A stretch of DNA of 27,536 nt, taken from NCBI GenBank assembly GCA_900555855.1, contig USML01000010.1, forward strand, positions 1-27,536, read 5' to 3'. A program made the translations under genes and the position numbers. Shown piece after piece: positions 16,057 to 24,148 of this stretch; the stretch's first letter is position 1, and each line of letters starts with the position of its first letter. Origin of the DNA: an uncultured Eubacteriales bacterium. GTDB lineage: Bacteria > Bacillota > Clostridia > Oscillospirales > Butyricicoccaceae. The notes under the pieces were generated by a model. That model did no database searches. It worked only from the letters and a program-made list of their open reading frames with translations, and was not told where the DNA came from.

Positions 16057-16070
16057 GCAGGGCATAGGCG

Positions 16071-17384
16071 CTATCGGGTGAGGGTCCCGTTTTCCGTCTC
16101 CACCAGCAGGAGCAGGTTCTCCGTCTGGCCGGTCTGGGCGTTTACATCATAGATCACATGAGTCCCCTCCGGCGTAAGGCAGATCAGCTCCCGGCAGAGC
16201 ACCTCCCGCTGGCCGGCGGTGGGGATATAGACCAGCCGCTCTGCGCTGAGCTTCAGCCCGGGCGCGACGGCGGCGCGGGCGTCTTCCTGAGAAACGGCGG
16301 GGGAAGGGGTCTCTCGGTCATGATGGTTCATGGCGTAGCCCAGAGCGTCAAACCGCACCACGGAGCCGTCGTCCAGCGCCACGCCCACCTTGATCAGATC
16401 CGGATAGCAGATGACGCCGTCTTCCAGACAGGCCAGATTGACGGTGACGATGGATTCATAGGTGAGGGAATAGCTGGGCTGCATCTCCGGCATTCCAAGG
16501 CCCTTGACAAAGGCCAGCGCGATCTCTGCGGCCTCCTCCGGCGCGATGGTGTTCGGGCCAAGCTGCCGCTGGTCGGAAAGGGTCAGCAGCAGGCCGCCCT
16601 GCCGGGAGAGGGAGACCGTTCTGGTGCCGCTCTGATAAAAATCCGCCGGAATCTGCCCCTGGGAGGAATAGAGATACTGCAGCTCTCCCGCGCCCAGCAG
16701 CTCCGCTGCCGCCTGACGGTTTTCCTCCGCAGAGCGCTCCGGAAGCGCCGCAAGGGCCAGCGGCGTCCGCTGGGAAACATGGTCGGAATAGGGCCCGTCA
16801 TAGATCAGCGTTGCATATTCCGGCAGGGCCTCGTCCGTCTGGCGCAGCTGCTGGGAGACGCCGTCGCTTTCCTCGCCGGAAAGCTGCTGCACCGCCCGGA
16901 AGGAAAGCCCGCCGGTGTCTGACTGCTGCTTCAGCAGGTCGGCGCTCTGCAAAAGGGCCTCCGCCTGCCCGGAAAGGGCGCAGAGCGAATCCCATTCCTC
17001 CGGCGTCTGCCGGGCATAGGCGCCGCTGCGCAGCAGGTAATAGGCGTAGTCGCCGGTCTGGGTGAGGTATTTTTCCAGCCGGTCCCGGGGCTGGGCGCTG
17101 AGGGGCAGGGAGGTCAGCGCCGCGGAGGCCTGCTGGCTGCTGCGCCAGAGATCGGCGGCCAGCGTCTGCCGGATGGCGCCCTCCGGAAGGTAGGCGGCCT
17201 TTTTCAGGATGGTGTCCATCTCGGAGAGCCGGTCGGTCAGGGCGGAGAGATTTTTTTCATTCTGCGCCTGAACATAGCGGGCATAGGCTGCCTCCCGGCC
17301 GGCATAATAGACCGTGCTGCCGCAGAGGATCACGGAAAGCGTCAGGCCAAAGCCGGCCAGCCGCGTGAGAGTGCTTTTTTTCAT
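16071..17384 (-). CDS. ypeB: Spore germination protein YpeB
   Basis: A 437-residue protein with a short basic start, one N-terminal membrane segment or uncleaved signal (about residues 8-28, LAGFGLTLSVILCGSTVYYAG), a helical middle, and a C-terminal part with two PepSY-like repeats (EEAAEIALAFVKGLG and SQEDARAAVAPGLKL). The ATLIYDGPYSDHVS segment is the characteristic YpeB signature. In Bacillus YpeB localises and stabilises the cortex-lytic enzyme SleB in the spore, and the two are co-transcribed under sigma-G. Here no sleB is adjacent: the upstream gene is a divergent deacetylase and a terminator follows. The start is set by AAAAGGAGGT at 17391-17400. An upstream reading frame to 18398 is a shadow of the deacetylase gene. 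Confidence 0.9.
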   Translation of the reverse strand: MKKSTLTRLAGFGLTLSVILCGSTVYYAGREAAYARYVQAQNEKNLSALTDRLSEMDTILKKAAYLPEGAIRQTLAADLWRSSQQASAALTSLPLSAQPRDRLEKYLTQTGDYAYYLLRSGAYARQTPEEWDSLCALSGQAEALLQSADLLKQQSDTGGLSFRAVQQLSGEESDGVSQQLRQTDEALPEYATLIYDGPYSDHVSQRTPLALAALPERSAEENRQAAAELLGAGELQYLYSSQGQIPADFYQSGTRTVSLSRQGGLLLTLSDQRQLGPNTIAPEEAAEIALAFVKGLGMPEMQPSYSLTYESIVTVNLACLEDGVICYPDLIKVGVALDDGSVVRFDALGYAMNHHDRETPSPAVSQEDARAAVAPGLKLSAERLVYIPTAGQREVLCRELICLTPEGTHVIYDVNAQTGQTENLLLLVETENGTLTR

Positions 17385-17404
17385 GGACAGACCTCCTTTT
17401 TCGG

Positions 17405-17434
17405 TAGTATCCGGCGGAAGAAGCGGAAATATGC
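17405..17434 (-). promoter_or_regulatory. Sigma-G-like promoter of ypeB
   Basis: On the minus strand GCATA (17430-17434) and GATACTA (17405-17411) are separated by 18 bp. This fits the B. subtilis sigma-G pattern (GHATR, about 18 bp, CATnHTA) at all but the first -10 base. No sigma-A promoter is visible in the same place. Confidence 0.55.
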
Positions 17435-17453
17435 GGTTTTCCCGGGGGAAACA

Positions 17454-17482
17454 TTGCGTTCTGCCTATCCATTTGTTATAAT
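17454..17482 (+). promoter_or_regulatory. Sigma-A promoter of the deacetylase-GTPase cluster
   Basis: TTGCGT (17454-17459) and a perfect TATAAT (17477-17482) are 17 bp apart, with a TGT extended -10. It fires away from ypeB. Confidence 0.8.
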
Positions 17483-17522
17483 ATCTGCGACAACGATCCA
17501 ACATGTGAGGAGGACCATGATT

Positions 17523-18338
17523 ATGGAAACAAAGACGATGCGCGTTTTGAGCATTGGCGCACATCCCGACGACGCGGATACCAGCGCCGGCGGTCTGCTG
17601 GAAAAGCTGCGCCGCAAGGGCTGGGAGGTGCGGCTGCTCTCCGTCACCGACGGCAGCGCCGGCACCTATCATATGGACATGGGCGGAAAGCCGCTGGCAG
17701 ACATCCGCCGGAAGGAAGCGGAACGGTCCGGCCGGATCTTCGGCGGGCAGTATGATGTGATGGACCATCCGGACGGCCGTCTGCAGGTGACGCTGGAGGC
17801 CCGGGAGGAGCTCATCCGCTATATCCGCCGGTTCTCCCCCGATCTGATCATCACCAACCGGCTCAACGACTATCATGCAGATCATCGTAATACTGCCCAG
17901 CTGGTGCAGGATGCGTCCTTCCTGCTGACGGTGCCCTGCATCTGCCCCGATACGAAATACATGGACCATATGCCCGTGGTGCTCTACTGGCACGATTCCT
18001 TCCGCAAGCCCAACCCCATCCAGCCGGATGTGGTGGTCCCCATCGACGACACCATCGAGACCATCCTGAAGGCGGCCTGCTGCCACGAATGTCAGTATTT
18101 TGACTGGATGTATTGGCCCGACCATCCGGAGCGCATTTCCTGGCCCCGGGAAAAGCAGGTGCAGCACCTTTGGGAGCGCTATCAGAAGATGTTTTCCGGC
18201 TATCGGCAGGAATACGACGCGCAGGTGCGGGAGAAGTTCGGCGCTGCTGCGGACGATATCCATTATGTAGAGGTTTTTGAGATCAGCGAATACGGCGAGG
18301 AGCTGACGCCGGAGCTGCGGGATATTCTGGAGCACTGA
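17523..18338 (+). CDS. PIG-L family deacetylase (LmbE-like)
   Basis: A 271-residue zinc-dependent N-deacetylase of the PIG-L/LmbE superfamily, which removes acetyl groups from GlcNAc-containing or similar substrates. The metal site is visible as AHPDD (H14, D17) and DYHADHRN (H121). The SVTDGSAG loop and NRLNDYHADH are family signatures. Some relatives act in bacillithiol (BshB) or lincosamide synthesis, others are unassigned, and the substrate here is unknown. The start is uncertain by two codons: an ATG at 17517 is only three bases from AGGAGG (17508-17513), while the ATG at 17523 has a normal nine-base gap, so I chose the latter. The next gene begins seven bases after the stop. Confidence 0.87.
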   Translation: METKTMRVLSIGAHPDDADTSAGGLLEKLRRKGWEVRLLSVTDGSAGTYHMDMGGKPLADIRRKEAERSGRIFGGQYDVMDHPDGRLQVTLEAREELIRYIRRFSPDLIITNRLNDYHADHRNTAQLVQDASFLLTVPCICPDTKYMDHMPVVLYWHDSFRKPNPIQPDVVVPIDDTIETILKAACCHECQYFDWMYWPDHPERISWPREKQVQHLWERYQKMFSGYRQEYDAQVREKFGAAADDIHYVEVFEISEYGEELTPELRDILEH

Positions 18339-18345
18339 GCCCTGC

Positions 18346-20991
18346 ATGAAAAAGCTTGCGATCGGCATCCTGGCCCATGTGGACGCGGGAAAGACCACGC
18401 TTTCCGAGGGCCTGCTCTACGCGGGCGGCGGCATCTGCCGTCTGGGCCGGGTAGATCACAAGGACGCCTTTCTGGACAACAATGCGCTGGAGCGGGAGCG
18501 GGGCATCACCATTTTCTCCAAGCTGGCCCGGCTGGAGTTGCCGGAAGCGGAGCTGACGCTGGTGGACACCCCCGGCCATGTGGATTTTTCCACGGAGATG
18601 GAGCGGACGCTGCAGGTGCTGGATTATGCCGTTCTGGTCATCAGCGGCACGGATGGCGTCCAGAGCCATACGGAGACCCTCTGGCGGCTGCTCCGCCGCT
18701 ACCGGATCCCGACCTTTCTTTTCATCAATAAGATGGACCTGGCCGGCGCCCGGCGGGAAGCGCTTCTGGCAGAGCTTCAGTCTAAGCTCAGCGAGCACTG
18801 CGTGGACTTCGGCGCGCAGGACGCAGAGGCGTTTCAGGAGCAGCTCTCCCTCTGCGACGAGCGCCTGCTGGACGCCTATCTGGCTGCGGGACGCCTGAAG
18901 CCCTGGGAGATCGTCTCCGCCATCGCGGCAAGGAAGATCTTTCCCTGCCGGTTTGGCTCCGCCCTGAAGCTGGACGGCGTGGAGGAGCTGCTGCAGGATC
19001 TGTGCCGCTGGACCGGCGCGCCGCAATATCCGGAGGAGCTGGGCCTGCGGGTCTATAAAATATCCCGGGATGCGCAGGGAGCGCGGCTCACCTGGCTGAA
19101 GGTCACCGGCGGCGCCTTAAGGGTCAAGGCGTCGCTTTCCGGCGTGGGCAAAGCCGGCCCGTGGGAGGAAAAGATCGATCAGATCCGCCTGTATTCCGGC
19201 GCAAAATATAAGACCGTGGAGCAGGCGGAGGCAGGGACGCTTTGCGCCGTCACCGGCCTGAGCCAGACGGCCCCCGGCGACGGCTTCGGCCTGGAGCAGG
19301 GCGCGGAGCCGCCGGCGCTGCAGCCGGTTTTGACCTATCAGCTGCTGCTGCCGCCGGAATGCAGCCTGCCGGAGACCCTTCGCCGTCTGCGCCAGCTGGA
19401 GGAGGAGGACCCCATGCTGCACATCGTCTGGGACGAGCAGCTGCAGGAGATCCATGTGCAGCTGATGGGGGAGGTCCAGCTGGAGGTGCTGCAGCGGCTG
19501 CTGCGGGACCGGTTTGGGCTGGAAGCGTCCTTTGGCCCGGGCAGCGTGGTCTATCGGGAGACCATCGCCGACACGGTGGAGGGCGTTGGACATTTTGAGC
19601 CGCTGCGCCACTATGCGGAGGTGCATCTTCTGCTGCAGCCGGGGGAGCGGGGCTCCGGGCTGGTGTTTGACAGCGTGTGCAGCACGGATGTGCTGGATCT
19701 GAACTGGCAGCGGCTGATCCTGACCCATCTGGAGGAAAAGCAGCATCTGGGCGTGCTCACCGGCGCGCCGGTCACCGACCTGCACATCACCCTGCTCACC
19801 GGAAAGGCCAGCCTGAAGCATACCGAGGGCGGCGATTTCCGTCAGGCAACCTATCGGGCGGTGCGGCAGGGGCTGATGCAGGCACGGCCCATCCTGCTGG
19901 AGCCTTATTATGATTTTACCCTGCGCCTGCCCCAAAACGCCGTGGGCCGGGCGCTCACGGATGTGCAGCAAATGGGCGGCGTCTGCGAGAGCCCGGCTGC
20001 GGAGGGGGAGGATGCCCTGCTGAAGGGCTATGCCCCGGTGGCAGCCATGCGGGATTATCCTGCCAAGCTGGCCGCCTATACCCGGGGACGGGGACGGATC
20101 GCGCTGCAGGTGCGGGGCTATGAGCCCTGCCGGGAGCAGCAGGCCGTGGCGGAGGCCATCGGCTACCGGCCGGAAAACGATCTGGAAAACACGCCGGATT
20201 CCGTCTTCTGTGATCACGGCGCGGGCTATGTGGTGCCCTGGGATCAGGTCCCGGCGCATATGCATCTGGAAAGCGCTTTGCCCAAGCTCCAGACTGCGCC
20301 GACAGAGCAGACGCCGCGGCAGCGAGCTTCCGAGGCTTACCGCGGCACGCTGGAGGAGGACCGGGAGCTGCAGGCCATCTATGAGCGCACCTACGGCGCC
20401 GTGCGCCGCCGGGAGTTCATCCCCCGGAGGAAGGATGTTTCCTTCGACGAGCCGGCCCGCCGCACAAAAGCGGAAAACCAGGCGCTGCTGCCGGAATATG
20501 TTCTGGTGGACGGCTACAACATCATTTTCTCCTGGGAGGAGCTGAAGGGGCTGGCGGCGGAGAGCCTGGAGGCCGCCCGGCAGTCGCTGGCGGACATCCT
20601 GTGCAACTATCAGGGCTACCGCAAATGCGGGCTGATTCTGGTCTTCGACGCCTATAAGGTCCACGGAAACCCGGGCTCGGTGGAAAAATATCATAATATC
20701 GACATCGTTTATACCAAAGAAGCGGAGACGGCCGATATGTATATCGAGAAGGTCACCTATGAGATCGGCCGGCAGTACCGGGTCCGGGTGGCCACCTCCG
20801 ACGGCATGGAGCAGCTGATCATTCTGGGCCACGGCGCTGTGCGGGTCTCCTCGCTGGCCTTCCGGGCGGAGGTCATGCAGACCCATACGGAGATCGGGGA
20901 GATCGTTCAGAAATACCGCGCCCGGGCCGGCCGGGGCAGCACCATCGGTCAGATCATGGAACAGAAACGGGATCCGCGGCAGCGGCCGTGA
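18346..20991 (+). CDS. TetM/EF-G-like translation GTPase fused to a YacP/Rae1-type NYN ribonuclease domain
   Basis: An 881-residue two-part protein. Residues 1 to about 640 follow the EF-G/ribosomal-protection plan. The GTPase motifs are intact: AHVDAGKTT (10-18), RGITI (52-56), DTPGH (74-78), NKMD (128-131) and a late GSA. Domains II to V follow, with LLEPYYDF in domain IV. The tip where TetM has its Ser-Pro-Val tetracycline-displacing loop reads LKHTEGGDFR (490-499), so classical resistance is doubtful. After a charged linker, residues 717 to about 870 form an NYN domain like Rae1/YacP: LVDGYN (D722), VFDAYK (D768), KEAETADMYIEK (E794, D797) and ATSDGMEQ (D819) supply the acidic residues. 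Free Rae1 cuts mRNA in the ribosomal A site. Weak Shine-Dalgarno; probably coupled to the deacetylase gene upstream; rsmA follows. Confidence 0.88.
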   Translation: MKKLAIGILAHVDAGKTTLSEGLLYAGGGICRLGRVDHKDAFLDNNALERERGITIFSKLARLELPEAELTLVDTPGHVDFSTEMERTLQVLDYAVLVISGTDGVQSHTETLWRLLRRYRIPTFLFINKMDLAGARREALLAELQSKLSEHCVDFGAQDAEAFQEQLSLCDERLLDAYLAAGRLKPWEIVSAIAARKIFPCRFGSALKLDGVEELLQDLCRWTGAPQYPEELGLRVYKISRDAQGARLTWLKVTGGALRVKASLSGVGKAGPWEEKIDQIRLYSGAKYKTVEQAEAGTLCAVTGLSQTAPGDGFGLEQGAEPPALQPVLTYQLLLPPECSLPETLRRLRQLEEEDPMLHIVWDEQLQEIHVQLMGEVQLEVLQRLLRDRFGLEASFGPGSVVYRETIADTVEGVGHFEPLRHYAEVHLLLQPGERGSGLVFDSVCSTDVLDLNWQRLILTHLEEKQHLGVLTGAPVTDLHITLLTGKASLKHTEGGDFRQATYRAVRQGLMQARPILLEPYYDFTLRLPQNAVGRALTDVQQMGGVCESPAAEGEDALLKGYAPVAAMRDYPAKLAAYTRGRGRIALQVRGYEPCREQQAVAEAIGYRPENDLENTPDSVFCDHGAGYVVPWDQVPAHMHLESALPKLQTAPTEQTPRQRASEAYRGTLEEDRELQAIYERTYGAVRRREFIPRRKDVSFDEPARRTKAENQALLPEYVLVDGYNIIFSWEELKGLAAESLEAARQSLADILCNYQGYRKCGLILVFDAYKVHGNPGSVEKYHNIDIVYTKEAETADMYIEKVTYEIGRQYRVRVATSDGMEQLIILGHGAVRVSSLAFRAEVMQTHTEIGEIVQKYRARAGRGSTIGQIMEQKRDPRQRP

Positions 20992-21020
20992 GACCCTTGA
21001 AAGGATTGGAGGGGACAAGC

Positions 21021-21908
21021 ATGGATCTTTGCGATCCCAAGGATATCGGGCAGCTCCTGCTGCGCCACGGCTTCCATTTTTCCCGGGAGCTGGGGCAAAA
21101 CTTTCTCTGCGACAGCACCGTCCCGGAGCAGATCGCCCAGCGCTCGGACATCACGCCGGAGACCAATGTGGTGGAGATCGGGCCGGGCATCGGCGCGCTG
21201 AGCCGGGAGCTTTGCCGGCGGGCCAAAAAGGTGGCCGCCGTGGAGCTGGACCACCGTCTGCCGCCCATCCTGCAGGAGACCATGGCAGGCTGCGGCAACT
21301 TTGCGCTGGTGCAGGGCGATGTGCTCAAGACCGATCTGCCCGCCCTCTGCCGGGAGCAGTTTTCCGGAGGGCCGGTGATCGCCTGCGCCAATCTGCCCTA
21401 TTACATCACCTCGCCGGCCATCGCGGCCCTGCTGGAGAGCGGCTGCTTCCAGCGGGTCATCGTCATGGTGCAGAAGGAGGCCGCCCAGCGGATCTGCGCC
21501 GGGGCGGGGGAGAAGGAATACTGCGCCTTTTCCGCCCAAACGGCCTATTATGCCGCGCCCAGCGTCATCCTGCAGGTGCCGAGAGACCGGTTTATCCCCC
21601 AGCCGAAGGTGGATTCTGTGGTGCTGCGGCTGGAGGTCCATGCGCAGCCGCCTGTGGCGGGGGAGAAGGGAGAGGTCTTCCGGGCCATCCGGGCCGGCTT
21701 TGCCAACCGGCGGAAAACGCTGATCAACGGCATTTGCATGGAATATGGCAAAAAAATCACCAAGGACGCTGCCGCGGCCCTGTTGAAATCCATGGGACTT
21801 TCCGAAAATATTCGCGGCGAAGCCCTCAGTTTGGAGCAATTCAGCGAGCTGTCCGTCAAATTGCACAATTATTTCAGAGAAATCGACGGAATCTCGGCTA
21901 ATTATTGA
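21021..21908 (+). CDS. rsmA: 16S rRNA (adenine(1518)-N6/adenine(1519)-N6)-dimethyltransferase
   Basis: RsmA (KsgA) dimethylates two adjacent adenines near the 3' end of 16S rRNA during late assembly of the small ribosomal subunit, using S-adenosylmethionine. The 295-residue length is standard. RELGQNFLCD is the N-terminal family signature, VVEIGPGIGALSREL the SAM-binding glycine loop, and NLPYYITSPAI (from 124) the catalytic motif IV. VQKEAAQRI and the C-terminal FANRRKTL region complete it. The start is the ATG after GGAGGGG (21008-21014); a GTG 33 bases earlier overlaps the previous stop and has no better site. It sits 29 bases after the GTPase-NYN gene, making a ribosome-themed pair. Confidence 0.95.
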   Translation: MDLCDPKDIGQLLLRHGFHFSRELGQNFLCDSTVPEQIAQRSDITPETNVVEIGPGIGALSRELCRRAKKVAAVELDHRLPPILQETMAGCGNFALVQGDVLKTDLPALCREQFSGGPVIACANLPYYITSPAIAALLESGCFQRVIVMVQKEAAQRICAGAGEKEYCAFSAQTAYYAAPSVILQVPRDRFIPQPKVDSVVLRLEVHAQPPVAGEKGEVFRAIRAGFANRRKTLINGICMEYGKKITKDAAAALLKSMGLSENIRGEALSLEQFSELSVKLHNYFREIDGISANY

Positions 21909-21937
21909 TTGCCAAGAAAACGGGAATCGGCTAAAAT
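21909..21937 (+). promoter_or_regulatory. Sigma-A promoter of pckG
   Basis: TTGCCA (21909-21914) and TAAAAT (21932-21937) are 17 bp apart. It begins immediately after the rsmA stop codon, 50 bases before pckG. Confidence 0.7.
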
Positions 21938-21986
21938 ATTTTTCGCATAGCAAGTTATTACACCAAATTTTTTTGGAGGGTTATTT

Positions 21987-23777
21987 ATGTCCTTGACCAC
22001 GAACAAAGCCGTCCTGCAGTTTGTTCAGGACGCCGAAGCGCTGGCCTGCCCCGATCGGGTCGTCTGGATCGACGGCAGCGAGGAACAGCTGGAAGGTCTG
22101 CGCCGGGAGGCCATGGCCACCGGAGAACTGATCAAGCTGAACGAGGAGAAGCTCCCGGGCTGCTACTATCACCGTTCTGCGCTGAACGATGTGGCCCGCG
22201 TGGAAGGCCGCACCTTTATCTGCACCCGCGATCAGGCGGACTGCGGCCCCACCAACAACTGGATGGATCCCCAGGAGGCTTATCAGGTGGCTTCCGATGT
22301 GCTGCGCGGCTCCATGAAGGGGCGGACCATGTATGTGATCCCCTTCTGCATGGGCCCGGTGGCTTCCCGCTTTGCCAAGGTGGGCATCGAGATCACCGAT
22401 TCCATCTATGTGGTCGTCAGCATGGCCATCATGACCCGCGTGGGCCAGAAGGTCCTGGACAAGCTGGGCGATTCCGATGATTTCGTCCGCGGTCTCCACG
22501 GTAAGTGTACGCTGGACGCCGACAAGCGCTATATCCTCCAGTTCCCCGAGGACAACGCCATCTGGTCCGTCAACTCCGGCTACGGCGGAAATGTCCTGCT
22601 GGGCAAGAAGTGCTTCGCGCTGCGCATCGCGTCCTTCCAGGGCAAGAACGAAGGCTGGATGGCGGAGCATATGCTGATCCTCTGCATCGAATATCCCGAC
22701 GGAAAGAAGAAATATGTGGCGGCGGCCTTCCCCTCTGCCTGCGGCAAGACCAATCTGGCCATGATGTTCCCCCCGGATTATTACGCCAAGCAGGGCTATC
22801 ATGTCTGGACGCTGGGCGACGATATCGCCTGGCTGCGCGTGGGCAAGGACGGCCAGCTCTATGCCGTCAACCCCGAGGCGGGCTTCTTTGGCGTGGCCCC
22901 CGGCACCAATGCCCACAGCAACCCCAACGCTCTGGCCTGCACCAGAAGCAATACGATCTTCACCAATGTGGCGCTGGATCCCGTGGAGAAGACCGTCTGG
23001 TGGGAGGGCCTTACCAAGCAGCCGCCCAAGGGCCTGCTGGACTGGACCGGCGAGCCGCATGATTACAGCTCCAACACCAAGATCGCCCATCCCAATTCCC
23101 GCTTCACCGCTCCCGCGAAAAACTGCCCCTGCATCGCGGACAACTGGGAAGATCCCGACGGCGTGCCCCTGTCCGCCATCATCTTCGGCGGCCGCCGTGC
23201 TAAGTGCGCACCTCTGGTCTATCAGTCCCGCGACTGGGATCATGGCGTGTTCGTGGGCTCCATTATGGCCTCTGAGACTACCGCTGCCGCCACCGGCGCC
23301 GTGGGTGTGGTTCGCCGCGACCCCATGGCTATGCGGCCCTTCATCGGCTATCATGTGGGTGACTATTTCCAGCACTGGATCGACATGGGCAAGAAGATGA
23401 GCAAGGCCCCCAAGATCTTCCATGTGAACTGGTTCCGTACCGATGCAGACGGCGACTTTATGTGGCCCGGCTTTGGCGACAACTTCCGCGTTCTGGACTG
23501 GATCATCAAGCGCTGCGAGGGAACTGTGGATGCGGAAGAGACCGCCATCGGTTTTGTTCCCAAGGCGGAGGATATCTGCCTCGAGGATCTGCAATATGAC
23601 ATTTCTCCCGCCCGCAAGTTTGATATTTTTGCCCTCCGGGAGCTGCTGACCATCGACAAGGACGCCTGGAAGGCGGACCTGCCCAGCATTGAGGAGTTCT
23701 ACGGCACCATCGGCGACCGTCTGCCCCGGGAGCTGCGCCAGAACCTGGACATTCTGGAGAAGAATCTGGACGCCTGA
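21987..23777 (+). CDS. pckG: Phosphoenolpyruvate carboxykinase (GTP)
   Basis: The GTP-dependent enzyme interconverts oxaloacetate and phosphoenolpyruvate, at the entry to gluconeogenesis or, in anaerobes, as a CO2-fixing route to C4 acids. The 596-residue length is normal. The PSACGKTN P-loop at 249-256 with the hyper-reactive cysteine C252 is diagnostic for the GTP type. GDDIAWLRVG, FFGVAPGTNAHSNPNAL and NWFRTDADGDFMWPGFG (nucleotide and metal contacts) agree. Many Firmicutes use the unrelated ATP type instead. GGAGGG stands six bases before the ATG. Arginine codons lean to CGC/CGT where neighbours use many CGG, which suggests high expression. It is followed at five bases by a DUF1294 gene. 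Confidence 0.97.
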   Translation: MSLTTNKAVLQFVQDAEALACPDRVVWIDGSEEQLEGLRREAMATGELIKLNEEKLPGCYYHRSALNDVARVEGRTFICTRDQADCGPTNNWMDPQEAYQVASDVLRGSMKGRTMYVIPFCMGPVASRFAKVGIEITDSIYVVVSMAIMTRVGQKVLDKLGDSDDFVRGLHGKCTLDADKRYILQFPEDNAIWSVNSGYGGNVLLGKKCFALRIASFQGKNEGWMAEHMLILCIEYPDGKKKYVAAAFPSACGKTNLAMMFPPDYYAKQGYHVWTLGDDIAWLRVGKDGQLYAVNPEAGFFGVAPGTNAHSNPNALACTRSNTIFTNVALDPVEKTVWWEGLTKQPPKGLLDWTGEPHDYSSNTKIAHPNSRFTAPAKNCPCIADNWEDPDGVPLSAIIFGGRRAKCAPLVYQSRDWDHGVFVGSIMASETTAAATGAVGVVRRDPMAMRPFIGYHVGDYFQHWIDMGKKMSKAPKIFHVNWFRTDADGDFMWPGFGDNFRVLDWIIKRCEGTVDAEETAIGFVPKAEDICLEDLQYDISPARKFDIFALRELLTIDKDAWKADLPSIEEFYGTIGDRLPRELRQNLDILEKNLDA

Positions 23778-23782
23778 AGCAA

Positions 23783-24037
23783 GTGCTCCGTCTTTATCTG
23801 CTCCTGATCAACAGCGCGGCCTTTGTGCTCTGCCTTGCGGACAAGCGCCGGGCAAGGCAGAGACAGTGGCGCGTTCCGGAAGCGACGCTTCTGCTCCTTT
23901 CCGCTTTGGGCGGAAGCTGCGGGATGCTGCTGGGAATGCTGCTGTTTCGCCACAAGACCCGGCATCTGAAATTCATGCTGGGCGTTCCGCTGATGCTGCT
24001 GGTTCAGCTGGCGCTGCTGTATCGTTACTGTACTTGA
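23783..24037 (+). CDS. DUF1294 small membrane protein
   Basis: An 84-residue protein with three hydrophobic stretches (residues 1-18, about 36-54 and 66-80) and the family core DKRRARQRQWRVPEATLL, GGSCGMLLGM and FRHKTRH. This matches DUF1294, a small integral membrane family of unknown function. The start is a GTG five bases after pckG with no clear Shine-Dalgarno sequence, so translation probably depends on ribosomes finishing pckG. A strong terminator follows. Confidence 0.85.
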   Translation: MLRLYLLLINSAAFVLCLADKRRARQRQWRVPEATLLLLSALGGSCGMLLGMLLFRHKTRHLKFMLGVPLMLLVQLALLYRYCT

Positions 24038-24049
24038 GCAAATGGTTCC

Positions 24050-24084
24050 GCTCTGCAGGCAAGTCTTGCCTGCAGAGCTTTTTT
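24050..24084 (+). terminator. Terminator of the pckG operon
   Basis: A perfect 13-bp stem (GCTCTGCAGGCAA at 24050-24062 with its complement at 24066-24078), a 3-base loop and six T's. Confidence 0.95.
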
Positions 24085-24095
24085 GTGCCAAAAAG

Positions 24096-24124
24096 TTGCA
24101 AAAACCGTCGGATCGTGGTATGAT
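24096..24124 (+). promoter_or_regulatory. Sigma-A promoter of the DUF3841-like gene
   Basis: TTGCAA (24096-24101) and TATGAT (24119-24124) are 17 bp apart, with an extended TGG before the -10. Transcription should start about 10 bases before the AAGGGGG ribosome binding site, so the leader is very short. Confidence 0.8.
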
Positions 24125-24148
24125 GATCAGGGTAAGGGGGCTTTTACC

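Noticed and set aside
18346..20991. Calling the GTPase fusion a tetracycline-resistance gene
   Set aside because: The domain IV tip lacks the TetM SPV loop, a nuclease domain is attached, and no mobile element or regulatory leader peptide is nearby.
19117..23594. Long minus-strand frames opposite the GTPase fusion, rsmA and pckG
   Set aside because: Antisense shadows; the plus-strand genes have unmistakable catalytic motifs.
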